From Gordoniibacillus chartarius (GTDB lineage Bacteria > Bacillota > Bacilli > Paenibacillales > NBRC-103111), in the NCBI RefSeq assembly GCF_042432825.1, contig NZ_JBHLWN010000051.1:1-64000 (forward strand): 64,000 nucleotides of DNA, read 5' to 3'. A program made the position numbers and the translations under genes. Positions 40,991 to 49,041 of the stretch are shown piece by piece. Position 1 is the first letter of the stretch. The number at the start of each line of letters is the position of its first letter. Below the pieces are notes generated by a model that saw only the letters and a list, made by a program, of their open reading frames with translations, ran no database searches and had not been told where the DNA came from.

Positions 40991-41073
40991 TGGTGGCTCG
41001 GTGCCCGGAAGACGACCCTCTTTGGGCGGTCTTGGGACGCTGTGGCGGTTCGATGCCGAGAAGACGCCCCTTT
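40991..41073. repeat. Imperfect direct repeat pair
   Basis: TGGTGGCTCGGTGCCCGGAA at 40991 aligns with TGTGGCGGTTCGATGCCGAG at 41041, and both continue with AAGACG then a C-rich run. The period is about 50 bp. Confidence 0.45.
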
Positions 41074-41094
41074 CTATATCGGCGCAGCAAACGC

Positions 41095-41128
41095 AAAAAA
41101 GCCGCAAGCACCAAAAGGCCTGCGGCTT
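41095..41128 (-). terminator. Intrinsic terminator of the aguA-aguB operon
   Basis: Minus-strand AAGCCGCA/TGCGGCTT stem followed by TTTTTT, 10 bp after the aguB stop codon. Confidence 0.9.
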
Positions 41129-41138
41129 CCACTCGATA

Positions 41139-42014
41139 TTAAATCATTCTTTCCCCGTCATACGTCGCGATCACCTTGTACAGATCCGGACGGCGATCGC
41201 GGAAGATGCCCCACTCAATGCGCTGCGTCTCGAGCTGATCCAGATCGAACTCCGCAACGAGCACCGTCTCTTCCGTACGGCCGGCTTCGGCAACGAAGTT
41301 GCCCTGCGGGCCGGCGATAAACGACGAGCCGTAGAACGTAATCGAGGAATCCTCATCGGACTCCACGCCGATCCGGTTCGATGCGATTACCGGCATCAGG
41401 TTGCAGGCCGCATGGCCGCGCATGCACATTTGCCAGTGGTCTTTGGAGTCGATCGAGCCGTCCTGCGGCTCCGAGCCGATCGCGGTCGGGTAGAACAGCA
41501 GCTCGGCGCCCATAAGCGCCATCACGCGCGCCGCTTCCGGATACCACTGATCCCAGCAGACGCCGACGCCGATCTTGGCGTACCGCGTGTTCCACACCTT
41601 GAAGCCCGTATCGCCCGGGTTAAAATAAAACTTCTCCTCATACCCCGGACCGTCCGGAATATGGCTCTTGCGGTACAAGCCCAGCACCGTGCCGTCGGCG
41701 TCAATGACCGCCAGCGAGTTGTAGCGGGCGTAATTCTTCTTCTCGTAGAAGGAGATCGGAAGTACTACCTGCAGCTCCTTCGCAATTGCGCGGAAGTGCT
41801 GAATCGCTTTATTTTGCTCAAGCTCCGTGGCGTAGACGTAGTAGTCGGACTTTTCCTTCTGGCAGAAGTACGGCGTCTCGAACAGCTCCTGGAGCAGGAT
41901 GATTTGCGCGCCTTGTGCAGCGGCTTCCCGCACCAGCTTCTCGCCCTTCGCAATGTTCTCTTCAATATTCGTCGAGCAGCTCATTTGCGTAGCCGCTACT
42001 TTTACTTTTCTCAT
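41139..42014 (-). CDS. aguB: N-carbamoylputrescine amidase
   Basis: A 291-residue nitrilase-superfamily amidase. The catalytic triad is Glu43 (LQELFETPYF), Lys116 (YRKSHIPDGPGY) and Cys153 (GVCWDQWYPE). It hydrolyses N-carbamoylputrescine to putrescine, CO2 and ammonia. HIPDGPGYEEKFYFNPGD and the CWDQWYPEAAR block are typical of the AguB/plant NLP1 type. It lies 25 bp after aguA, so agmatine can be converted to putrescine in two steps. GGGGGAG lies five bases before the ATG. Cytoplasmic. Confidence 0.95.
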   Translation of the reverse strand: MRKVKVAATQMSCSTNIEENIAKGEKLVREAAAQGAQIILLQELFETPYFCQKEKSDYYVYATELEQNKAIQHFRAIAKELQVVLPISFYEKKNYARYNSLAVIDADGTVLGLYRKSHIPDGPGYEEKFYFNPGDTGFKVWNTRYAKIGVGVCWDQWYPEAARVMALMGAELLFYPTAIGSEPQDGSIDSKDHWQMCMRGHAACNLMPVIASNRIGVESDEDSSITFYGSSFIAGPQGNFVAEAGRTEETVLVAEFDLDQLETQRIEWGIFRDRRPDLYKVIATYDGERMI

Positions 42015-42039
42015 GGTTTCTCCCCCTATCCTTTGAAAA

Positions 42040-43092
42040 TTAAGGCATTTGCTGTGTCGTACAGTGAACGTTGCCGCCTTCTTTAATGATGGCCATACCG
42101 TCTACCGTGCGGATGCGGCGCTCCGGGAATGCAGCCTGCAGCGCTGCGACAGCTTGCTTGTCGGTCTCTGCGGCCGTACCGCCGAAGATCGGCAGGATGA
42201 TGCCGCCGTTCACAAAATAGAAATTGAGGTAGCTCAACGTCAGTCGCGAGTCTTCGAAGTCCACCCGCGGCGGCTGCGGCAGCTCGATGATTTGCAGCTC
42301 GCGGCCTTGGGCATCCTTTGTAGAGCGAAGTATGCTCAGGTTCTCTTGTGTAATTTCATAGTTGGCGTCCGAAGGATCGTAGCAGGTCTGGATAATCACC
42401 TTGCCCGGCGCCGCGAAGCAGGCGATGTTATCGACGTGACCGTCCGTTTCGTCGCCGTCGAGGCCGCGCTTCAGCCAAATCACCTTGTCGATATTGACGA
42501 ACTTGCGGAGCTCTTCTTCGATATGCTCACGCTGCAGCTCCGGATTGCGGTTCGTGTTCAGCAAGCACTCTTCGGTCGTAAGCAGCGTGCCTTCGCCGTC
42601 GACATGGATCGAGCCGCCTTCCATCACAAGCGGCGCATCGAAGCGGCGTACGCCGTAATGCTCAAGAATTTGCGGTGCAACCGCGTCGTCGAGGTCCCAC
42701 GGCGAATATTTGCCGCCCCAGGCATTAAACTTCCAGTTTACGCCGGCTACCTCGCCTTGGCCGTTTACGACGAACGTCGGACCATTGTCGCGCAGCCATG
42801 CGTCGTTGTGCTCGATCGGCAGCAGCTCGATCGGATGTACAGTCGGACCTTCCCGGTGGAGCGCTTCGCGCACCTTCTCGGCATCAGCCGCATTGACGAC
42901 TACGCCTACCGGCTCGAATTCGGCGATGGCGCGAATCACCTGCGTGTAGCCGCCGCAGACGTTGGCATAATCGTCCGGGTAAACCATGGAGGCCTGAATC
43001 GGCCAAGAAATCAACGTGCGTGTATGTGGAGCCCACTCCGGGGGCATGCGATAATTCAGTTCTCTTGGATACGTCATGTCGGCATCTCTCAT
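42040..43092 (-). CDS. aguA: Agmatine deiminase
   Basis: A 350-residue guanidino-group-modifying enzyme that converts agmatine to N-carbamoylputrescine and ammonia. The nucleophile is Cys344 in EGGNVHCTTQQMP at the extreme C-terminus. LRDNGPTF, GGKYSPWDLDD and DGHVDNIACF are conserved substrate and catalytic blocks. It forms an operon with aguB. Start choice is uncertain: ATG 43092 has no clear ribosome binding site and ATG 43077 (MTYPREL) has only a weak GAGAG; conserved sequence starts near the second. Confidence 0.95.
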   Translation of the reverse strand: MRDADMTYPRELNYRMPPEWAPHTRTLISWPIQASMVYPDDYANVCGGYTQVIRAIAEFEPVGVVVNAADAEKVREALHREGPTVHPIELLPIEHNDAWLRDNGPTFVVNGQGEVAGVNWKFNAWGGKYSPWDLDDAVAPQILEHYGVRRFDAPLVMEGGSIHVDGEGTLLTTEECLLNTNRNPELQREHIEEELRKFVNIDKVIWLKRGLDGDETDGHVDNIACFAAPGKVIIQTCYDPSDANYEITQENLSILRSTKDAQGRELQIIELPQPPRVDFEDSRLTLSYLNFYFVNGGIILPIFGGTAAETDKQAVAALQAAFPERRIRTVDGMAIIKEGGNVHCTTQQMP

Positions 43093-43214
43093 TTCTATGA
43101 GTATTCGGGATCAGCCAGCCATGTTGCCGTTTGTTGCTCGTGCTCGTCCCTGAGCCGACCCAAACAACATCATACATGAAACGTCCCTCGCACTCAATGA
43201 ATAAATCTGGTCGA

Positions 43215-44675
43215 TCAGGTGAGTGATTTCCCTAATCCGGCCAGCCATGCCCGCAGGCGCTCCAAAGCGCCGGGCATCCTCACCTGCAGCGAACCGAGCT
43301 CGTAGCGTCCGTCAGCCTGCTTTCCTTCCATAGCGAACTCGACCCCCGGCCGCCCCGTATCCGGATCGACGAGCGCGAGCCGCAGCGAATACAGGCCTTC
43401 GGGCAGACGGCTCGGCAGCCGAACCACGACATGGCTTGCCGTCTCGCCCGGCAGCCATGTCTGTGCCAGCCCCGTCACCCGCTCGCTGGCCACCGTCTCG
43501 CCTTGCCCGCTAACCAGCGCCACCTCTAACGGCCAGTCGTAATAGAACGAAGCAACTCCATCATTGCGCATCTTCAGCGATACCGGAACTTCGCCGCCTG
43601 TAACGGCCGATTCCGGATAGCTCAACTCGGCGACGCGCAGCCGATATCCCATTCGCTTCAGCAGCTTATCCATATTCGCCTGCTCGGCGGCGTTTACCTC
43701 CAGTCCCGCAGGGCTGCTCGGACCGAGCCAGGAGACGTGACTGCGCTCCACCATCTGCAGCACTTCGTTCACCCGGCCGTTTTGCACGTAGCTTCGTACC
43801 TGTCCGGCGTTGGCGAATTCCCCTCCGCTCGGCGCCTGCTTCCAAAAGTCCGGCATGCCGGGCAGCCTGACGTCGCCTGCCAGCAGCGACAAGTACCCGT
43901 TCTCGAACCAATCCACGAAATCCGCCGTCGCCCCCGGGCTCCCGAACATGTCGTTATACAAGCCGATCCCGTGTCCGCCGGCAATCGGGTAAGGCCGCCT
44001 CATCAGCAGCCGCTTCGTCGGGAACGCCTCCAGGTAATGCTTCACATAACGGTCAGAGGTCGCCATTGGAGGGAAAGGAATGTTCATCGTATCGTTGCTG
44101 TAGGTGTGCCACTCGCCCCAATGCCCGAGGCTGCCCAGTGCGATGAAGGCGACCCGCGGGTCTTTATCGTATCGCGCTCCCAGCGCGGCGATCGCTTCTT
44201 TGTGCCGCTGAATGAACGTCTCGTTGCTATAGTTCGGACTGAATCCTTTGCCGACCTCTTCATCATATTGGATCCCGTCGCGCCCAATCTCTTCATAGAG
44301 CCAATCCGGAATGTCGCGGTGGGCCTTGTCGGTTGCATAGTCGGCGACGAACCGGAAGATGACCCGTACGCCCTGCCTGCCCCATTCGTCAAGCTTGAAC
44401 CTCCGCTCCAACCCGGCAAAATCATACCGTCCCCGCTCCGGCTCCAGCTCCCGCCATGTGACTACCGCATACACCAGCTTATGCGGCTGGCGGTACGGTC
44501 CTTGGTCGGCCGGGGGCGCGAAGCCCATAAAAGGATTGTATAGCACGGTCGTCAGCTCGCGCGGCGCCACCGTCACTTCGTCCGCAGCCGCTTCGCCCGG
44601 AGCCATGCCCGCGACCGTACCCGTGGCGGCAACGACGGCAAGCCCGATTATTGCACTCTTCATCCACATTTGCAT
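43215..44675 (-). CDS. Secreted DUF4832 protein, glycosidase-like TIM barrel
   Basis: A 486-residue exported protein. The signal peptide is about residues 1-31 (ending near GEAAADE). The fold resembles glycoside hydrolase barrels: an early YNPFMGFAPP, then VTWRELEPERGRYDF, a loop with PDWLYEE, and ALGSLGHWGEWHT, where a Glu sits at a position used by catalytic acids. The C-terminal 120 residues look like an Ig-type beta sandwich. A DUF4832-type protein acting on extracellular polysaccharide is likely, but no activity is assigned here. GGAGGG lies eight bases before the ATG. It is upstream of aguA by 122 bp with no functional link obvious. Confidence 0.82.
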   Translation of the reverse strand: MQMWMKSAIIGLAVVAATGTVAGMAPGEAAADEVTVAPRELTTVLYNPFMGFAPPADQGPYRQPHKLVYAVVTWRELEPERGRYDFAGLERRFKLDEWGRQGVRVIFRFVADYATDKAHRDIPDWLYEEIGRDGIQYDEEVGKGFSPNYSNETFIQRHKEAIAALGARYDKDPRVAFIALGSLGHWGEWHTYSNDTMNIPFPPMATSDRYVKHYLEAFPTKRLLMRRPYPIAGGHGIGLYNDMFGSPGATADFVDWFENGYLSLLAGDVRLPGMPDFWKQAPSGGEFANAGQVRSYVQNGRVNEVLQMVERSHVSWLGPSSPAGLEVNAAEQANMDKLLKRMGYRLRVAELSYPESAVTGGEVPVSLKMRNDGVASFYYDWPLEVALVSGQGETVASERVTGLAQTWLPGETASHVVVRLPSRLPEGLYSLRLALVDPDTGRPGVEFAMEGKQADGRYELGSLQVRMPGALERLRAWLAGLGKSLT

Positions 44676-44739
44676 GCTGACTGCCCTCCGCCTTCTTGCT
44701 GCAATGATCTATCTAAAGTCACGGCTTACGCACTATATT

Positions 44740-45453
44740 TTAGCAAATGCAAGTCTTCTTCTTCACGCCCAGCTTGCCGGCTTGCCCTACTTTGCGGATA
44801 TAGTCCGCTGCCAGCGGCACTTTGCATGCGGTATCGCCTACATGGACATCCACTTTGCCGATTTTCTCCGCGATGCTTACAGCCTCGGCATGAAGCTCGG
44901 TGATGTAGCTGCCGACCGCAATGACGAATCCGTTCATCACGTAGCGCACCCGGTTTCTCTCTTGATGGACGGTCTCTTCCACCCGCCTGAGCAGAGCACG
45001 GAACTCGCCCAAATCAAGCCGTTCGTCCGGCGTAATCGCGATGTAATTCGCATAGGTGCTCCAGCCGCACGTGGCGACCATCTCTTCCGGCGATTCGATC
45101 CATTCCTTGGCGAGCTCCACCGCATAGGGGCTTTCGGCGGCGATCCAGGCTACGGTGTATTCGGCGATCATATACCAGTTCGCTTTGCGCACCCACGCCT
45201 GCAGCAGCTCTTTGGTAACCGCCTTCGGATTGACGGTCAAGCCCGCAAGGTACATGGCATCGCCGTTTCCCGTTTCATAGAGCGCTTTGGCCAAGTCCTG
45301 ATCTTTCTTGACATCTTTCACCAGCTTCTTCAGATCGCCTACCTTGACGCCGAACAGCGGCTCCTTCGCTCCGTGGCGCAGGAAGATTTGCTTCGTTTGA
45401 TGCGAGCCCATCGCCTCGAGCTTGTCCATAACGTCTTGTATGGTCATCGACAT
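44740..45453 (-). CDS. DNA alkylation repair protein (AlkD-like HEAT repeats)
   Basis: A 237-residue all-helical protein of the AlkD/YwqG-type HEAT-repeat DNA glycosylase family. Features include FGVKVGDLKKLVKDVKKD near the N-terminus, WYMIAEYTVAWIA and the central CGWSTYANYI. Members recognise alkylated or distorted bases; this subgroup is smaller than AlkC and its activity is less well known. GAGGGTG lies eight bases before ATG 45453. It is a single gene. The C-terminal KKKTCIC is unusual. Confidence 0.85.
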   Translation of the reverse strand: MSMTIQDVMDKLEAMGSHQTKQIFLRHGAKEPLFGVKVGDLKKLVKDVKKDQDLAKALYETGNGDAMYLAGLTVNPKAVTKELLQAWVRKANWYMIAEYTVAWIAAESPYAVELAKEWIESPEEMVATCGWSTYANYIAITPDERLDLGEFRALLRRVEETVHQERNRVRYVMNGFVIAVGSYITELHAEAVSIAEKIGKVDVHVGDTACKVPLAADYIRKVGQAGKLGVKKKTCIC

Positions 45454-45956
45454 GTACGACTCACCCTCGTTTCAAAATGTCCCCCTACTGGGTTCGACCG
45501 GTCATTAACAAAATCCTCTACATCTTGATCGTAAAGGCTCGTTTCAATTCTTTGCAAAGCAGGTACCCAGCGCCAAAGCCAACCGCGATGCCAACGCTGT
45601 TGAACGTTGCGGCAGGTATGTCTGGAAGCAAGAGCGAGAGACTGACAAGCAGGGTTGTCCCTTCCGATTTCACATACGGATGCACCGCAGCATGAGCAGC
45701 CTTCATTGCAATGCAAAAAGGAATGTCAAGGCGCTCGACTGCCTTTTATCCAGCCTCCAATTCCCGCCTATCCCACCAGCTTGCCGCCTTCGTCCAGTCG
45801 ATTCTCCTTTCCTTACGCGATACCTCGTGCACTCTTCTTGATCTTCGACTATAGTAAAATTAACTTCCTTATTCTCTCGTACCTGTCACCTCCGAGCACG
45901 GAATGACCGGAAGAGAGTCGGACGGCGTGATAGGATCATGACATGGAGGTATCGGG
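45454..45956. other. Intergenic region between divergent genes
   Basis: About 500 bp between the AlkD-like and AraC/GyrI genes. It holds one possible 62-codon open frame (45518-45706). A TATAGT near 45849-45854 may be a -10 box for the AraC gene. Nothing else is recognised. Confidence 0.5.
45518..45706 (-). CDS. Possible small membrane protein, 62 aa
   Basis: One candidate membrane helix (SVGIAVGFGAGYLLC) with a Lys/Arg-rich tail. No ribosome binding site is visible before the ATG, and no family is recognised. It may not be a gene. Confidence 0.25.
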   Translation of the reverse strand: MKAAHAAVHPYVKSEGTTLLVSLSLLLPDIPAATFNSVGIAVGFGAGYLLCKELKRAFTIKM

Positions 45957-46805
45957 ATGGAATGGCTGACGCGAATGAAGGATGCGCTGGACTTGATCGA
46001 ATGCCGCATGGAGGAACCGCTCGATATCAATGAAATTGCAAAGGTCGCTTATTCGTCGCCGTTTCATTTTCAGCGGAAGTTCCACATCTTGACTGGGTTT
46101 ACGGTCGCGGAGTATGTGCGCAGGCGCAAGCTGACCTTGGCCGCTCAAGAGCTGGCGGTTTCTTCGGCGAAAGTGATCGACATTGCGCTGAAATACGGCT
46201 ACGAGTCGCCAGAGGCGTTCGCCAAGGCGTTCCGCAAGGCGCACGGGATCACTCCCTCCGCGGCGCGCGAGCCCGGCGTCAAGCTCAAAGCGTTCCCCCG
46301 CATTACCTTTCATCTATCCTTGAAGGGAGATAAGGAAATGGACTACAGAATCATAGACAAGGCCGCATTCCCGGTAATCGGCAAGGCGGTTCGCCTAACG
46401 TGCAAGGACGGCGAGAACTTGCGGGAGATTCCGAAGCTCTGGGGCGAGTTCAAAGCGGACGGCAGTGAGGATAAGCTGATCATAACTACAGGCGCCAAGG
46501 AAATCCTCGGCATCTGTATGGATCACACAGGCGAAGACTTTACGTACATGATCGCTGTGGAAGGAGACGCTGCCTCGGCTGAATTCGAAGTGCGCAGCAT
46601 TCCTGCGGCTACCTGGGCGATATTCACTTCCGTTGGCCCTATGCCGGGAGCGATTCAACAAGTTTGGCAGCGCATTTACCAGGAGTGGTTCCCGGCCACA
46701 GGCTACGAGCATGCCGGAACGGCCGAAATGGAAGTCTATCCGCCCGGCGACCCGAATGCGGACGATTACCGCTGCGAAGTATGGATTCCGATTGTGAAGA
46801 AATAA
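45957..46805 (+). CDS. AraC family regulator with GyrI-like effector domain
   Basis: A 282-residue regulator. Two AraC helix-turn-helix motifs lie at the N-terminus (DINEIAKVAYSSPFHFQRKF; KVIDIALKYGYESPEAFAKA), followed from about residue 125 by a GyrI/SOUL effector-binding domain ending in WIPIVKK. This is the layout of Rob, SoxS-like drug-sensing regulators and Bacillus homologues, in which hydrophobic drugs bind the GyrI domain. GGAGG lies seven bases before the ATG. Single gene with a terminator. Targets unknown. Confidence 0.9.
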   Translation: MEWLTRMKDALDLIECRMEEPLDINEIAKVAYSSPFHFQRKFHILTGFTVAEYVRRRKLTLAAQELAVSSAKVIDIALKYGYESPEAFAKAFRKAHGITPSAAREPGVKLKAFPRITFHLSLKGDKEMDYRIIDKAAFPVIGKAVRLTCKDGENLREIPKLWGEFKADGSEDKLIITTGAKEILGICMDHTGEDFTYMIAVEGDAASAEFEVRSIPAATWAIFTSVGPMPGAIQQVWQRIYQEWFPATGYEHAGTAEMEVYPPGDPNADDYRCEVWIPIVKK

Positions 46806-46810
46806 GGGAG

Positions 46811-46838
46811 ACCGGTTGCCTCGGGCAGCCGGTTTTTT
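46811..46838 (+). terminator. Intrinsic terminator of the AraC/GyrI gene
   Basis: ACCGG and GCC pair with GGC and CCGGT across a short loop, followed by six T residues, six bases after the stop codon. Confidence 0.88.
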
Positions 46839-46872
46839 ATGTGATTTTGATAAAATTCATGATTTCAATTAA

Positions 46873-46916
46873 TACCTAGTTAACACTAGGCTATTAACAT
46901 TGTAGATAACTAGGTA
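46873..46916 (+). promoter_or_regulatory. Inverted repeat upstream of glpP
   Basis: TACCTAGTTA (46873-46882) and TAACTAGGTA (46907-46916) are perfect 10-bp inverted repeats separated by 24 bp. The left arm also overlaps CTAGTTAACACTAG, which has CTAGT/ACTAG arms. A TTAACA/TAGATA pair with 17-bp spacing could be a weak promoter between the arms. A repressor that binds both arms would cover it. Confidence 0.55.
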
Positions 46917-46938
46917 ATAGAGAGGAATCCTTCCCTCC

Positions 46939-47535
46939 ATGTCCTTATTGTACAAAATAGGCAATAACCCGATTATCGCAGCAGTTCGATCACCTGAGGA
47001 CGTCCAACAGGCGCTGGACAGCCGGGTTGAGAACATCTTCTTCATGGGCGGCAACGTTAAGGAAATCATCCACGCCGTCCGTTTGACGAAGGAGTCTAAG
47101 AAGGGTGCATTCGTTCATCTGGATCTGATTCGCGGCCTGTCGAGCACGGACAAGGAAAGTGTCGATTTCATCTCCGATTACGTCGGTGCCGACGGGATCG
47201 TCACACCGAAGAGCCATCTGATTAAGGAAGCGAAGCGAGCCGGTCTTTACGGCATCCTTCATCTGTTCGTTCTTGATTCTTTAGCGCTGCGGAACGGACT
47301 GAAGCTTGCCGCTAACGTTCAGCCCGATGCAATCGAGCTGATGCCCGGGGTCGTGACCAAAATCATTCAATCGTTCGCAGATTCAATGCCCGATACCCCG
47401 ATCGTGGCCAGCGGTTTGATTCAAACGAGAGAAGAAGCCGCGGAAAGTCTTCATGCCGGGGCAACCAGCTTATCAGTCAGCGATGCGAGCTTATGGAACT
47501 TTACTTTCGCAGATTTGCGGGCAGCCGCCGTCTAG
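46939..47535 (+). CDS. glpP: Glycerol-3-phosphate-responsive antiterminator
   Basis: A 198-residue GlpP. In Bacillus, GlpP with bound glycerol-3-phosphate acts on leader mRNAs of glp genes and prevents early termination. Family motifs are IIAAVRSPEDVQQAL, FFMGGNVKEI, KGAFVHLDLIRGLSSTDKE, GIVTPKSHLIK, AIELMPGVV and ASGLIQTREEA. The start is ATG 46939; the AGAGAGG is about 13 bases upstream, longer than usual. It lies just before a leader with a strong terminator and an operon for glycerophosphodiester-type compounds, its likely target. Confidence 0.93.
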   Translation: MSLLYKIGNNPIIAAVRSPEDVQQALDSRVENIFFMGGNVKEIIHAVRLTKESKKGAFVHLDLIRGLSSTDKESVDFISDYVGADGIVTPKSHLIKEAKRAGLYGILHLFVLDSLALRNGLKLAANVQPDAIELMPGVVTKIIQSFADSMPDTPIVASGLIQTREEAAESLHAGATSLSVSDASLWNFTFADLRAAAV

Positions 47536-47572
47536 CCCAAATTGCATATATCGAAGTTTGGAGTGAGGGAGA

Positions 47573-47638
47573 AGAGAAAGCTCTGAACAACGAACAGGGA
47601 CATAGTCCTTTGTTTGTTGTCGGCGCTTTCTCTTTTTT
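47573..47638 (+). promoter_or_regulatory. Leader terminator, likely GlpP-controlled
   Basis: AGAGAAAGC (47573-47581) pairs with GCTTTCTCT (47625-47633), with long inner pairing (ACAAC.GAACA against TGTTTGTTGT, and GGAC against GTCC, loop ATA), followed by TTTTTT. It sits 37 bp after glpP and 36 bp before the phosphodiesterase gene. It serves as glpP terminator and, by position, as the attenuator of the next operon. GlpP control is inferred from gene order and known family biology. Confidence 0.75.
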
Positions 47639-47673
47639 GCTGTCCGCTTGAACTATAACCAGGAGGGATTTAG

Positions 47674-49041
47674 ATGAACATGAACGCCGAATCCAAGCAA
47701 AACAGACATGTAGTGATCATCAGCATCGACGGTATGGCGAACTACTACTTGCAAGATCCAAACGTACGCATGCCGAACGTCAGAAGGCTTATCGGCAGCG
47801 GTGTTGTCGCGGCAGGTATGGAGAGCGTGTTCCCGACGGCAACCTGGGCGATTCACTCCAGTATGGTGACCGGGACGTATCCCCGCAAGCATGGCGTGCT
47901 GGGCAACTGGACCGTCGAGCGTCCGAAGCATCGCGTCGGCGAGTTCTTCGGAGACCGAATGTACGATCAGCCTGACGTTCTCCGCTGCGAAACCTGGTAT
48001 GATGCGGCCAAACGGGCGGGCTGGACGACCGCCTCCATCTGCTGGCCGGTCACCCGCGGCGCCAAAAATATCGATTTCAACATTCCTGAGTTCTATGAGC
48101 AGGAGCTGTTCGATTCTCTGTGCACTGCCTCGTATTGGGAGGAGCTCAAGGCCACCGGCTTGCCGATGGAACGATACGGCGAATGGAGCCGGGACCATGC
48201 ACGCGGACCTATGCAGGATTGGCTGACGACCGAAATCGCCAAATATACGATCCGCATTCATCGGCCGAACCTGCTGCAGCTGCACTATTTGCTGCCGGAC
48301 AGCCTGCAGCACGATTACGGTATCCGTTCCAAGGAAGCCTATTGGTCGCTGGAGTACGTAGATGAACGGATCGGGGACGTGTTAAAGGCGCTGGAGGACA
48401 ACGACCTCCACGATATGACGGACGTGTTCGTCGTCTCCGACCACGGCTTCGTAGACACGACAAAGACGTTCTATCCGAACGTGCTGTTCCGGCAGAAGGG
48501 CTGGTTTAACACGGAGCAGCCGGGCCGCAGCCAAGTGATTGCTGTTTCTAACGGGGGCTCGGGCTTTGTATATGTGCTCGAGGAGGACCCTGACCGTCGG
48601 GCGGCGTTGGTCGCCGAAGTGCGGCAGACGCTGCAGCGGGCCGAAGGCGTCGGCCGGCTATTCGAGCAAGAGCAGTTTCCCGCTCTTGGCCTTCCCGCTC
48701 CCGGAGAGCTCGATACGTTCCGCCCGGACTTCGCCTTCGAAGCGGATATGGATAGCTTTGTACATTTTGGCCATGAAGGCGATGAAGTCATCCGTCCACT
48801 TACCAAGTTCAAAGGGATGCACGGATACTTGCCGCAGAGGGACGAGCTGAAGGCCATATTCGTTGCAGCTGGCCCTTCGATTCAAGCAGGCGTTACCCTG
48901 CCGGAAATCCGGCTCGTCGACATCGCGCCGACGATCGCCCGCCTTATCGGGGTAGAGCTCGGCAGCGCGGACGGTTCGGCACTGGATCAAATATGGAAGG
49001 AGGAGATGCAGCTTGGAAAACTCTATTCCGCTCAGCGGTAA
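47674..49041 (+). CDS. Alkaline-phosphatase-superfamily phosphodiesterase
   Basis: A 455-residue nucleotide pyrophosphatase/phosphodiesterase-type enzyme without signal peptide, so cytoplasmic. Two-metal site residues appear as Asp19 (ISIDGM), the likely nucleophile Thr57 (FPTATWAIHS), Asp209 and His213 (LPDSLQHDYG), Asp256 and His257 (VVSDHGF) and His383 (GMHGYLPQ). It should hydrolyse phosphodiesters or pyrophosphates. With the linked importer and GlpP the best guess is glycerophosphodiesters giving glycerol-3-phosphate. Nucleotide sugars or phosphonates are alternatives. GGAGGG precedes the ATG. Its 3' end overlaps the next gene by 29 bases. Confidence 0.88.
   Translation: MNMNAESKQNRHVVIISIDGMANYYLQDPNVRMPNVRRLIGSGVVAAGMESVFPTATWAIHSSMVTGTYPRKHGVLGNWTVERPKHRVGEFFGDRMYDQPDVLRCETWYDAAKRAGWTTASICWPVTRGAKNIDFNIPEFYEQELFDSLCTASYWEELKATGLPMERYGEWSRDHARGPMQDWLTTEIAKYTIRIHRPNLLQLHYLLPDSLQHDYGIRSKEAYWSLEYVDERIGDVLKALEDNDLHDMTDVFVVSDHGFVDTTKTFYPNVLFRQKGWFNTEQPGRSQVIAVSNGGSGFVYVLEEDPDRRAALVAEVRQTLQRAEGVGRLFEQEQFPALGLPAPGELDTFRPDFAFEADMDSFVHFGHEGDEVIRPLTKFKGMHGYLPQRDELKAIFVAAGPSIQAGVTLPEIRLVDIAPTIARLIGVELGSADGSALDQIWKEEMQLGKLYSAQR

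Larger units (their letters stand above)
40814..41138. other. Intergenic region upstream of the PhnB-like gene
   Basis: Contains the agu operon terminator (41095-41128) and an imperfect direct repeat of about 34 bp (40991-41023 and 41041-41073, both with GAAGACG or AGAAGACG after GTGCC/ATGCC). No gene or clear promoter is seen. Confidence 0.55.

Noticed and set aside
45444..45716. A 90-codon Cys-rich minus-strand frame upstream of the AlkD-like gene
   Set aside because: It overlaps the AlkD-like start region in another frame, lacks a ribosome binding site and has no family resemblance.
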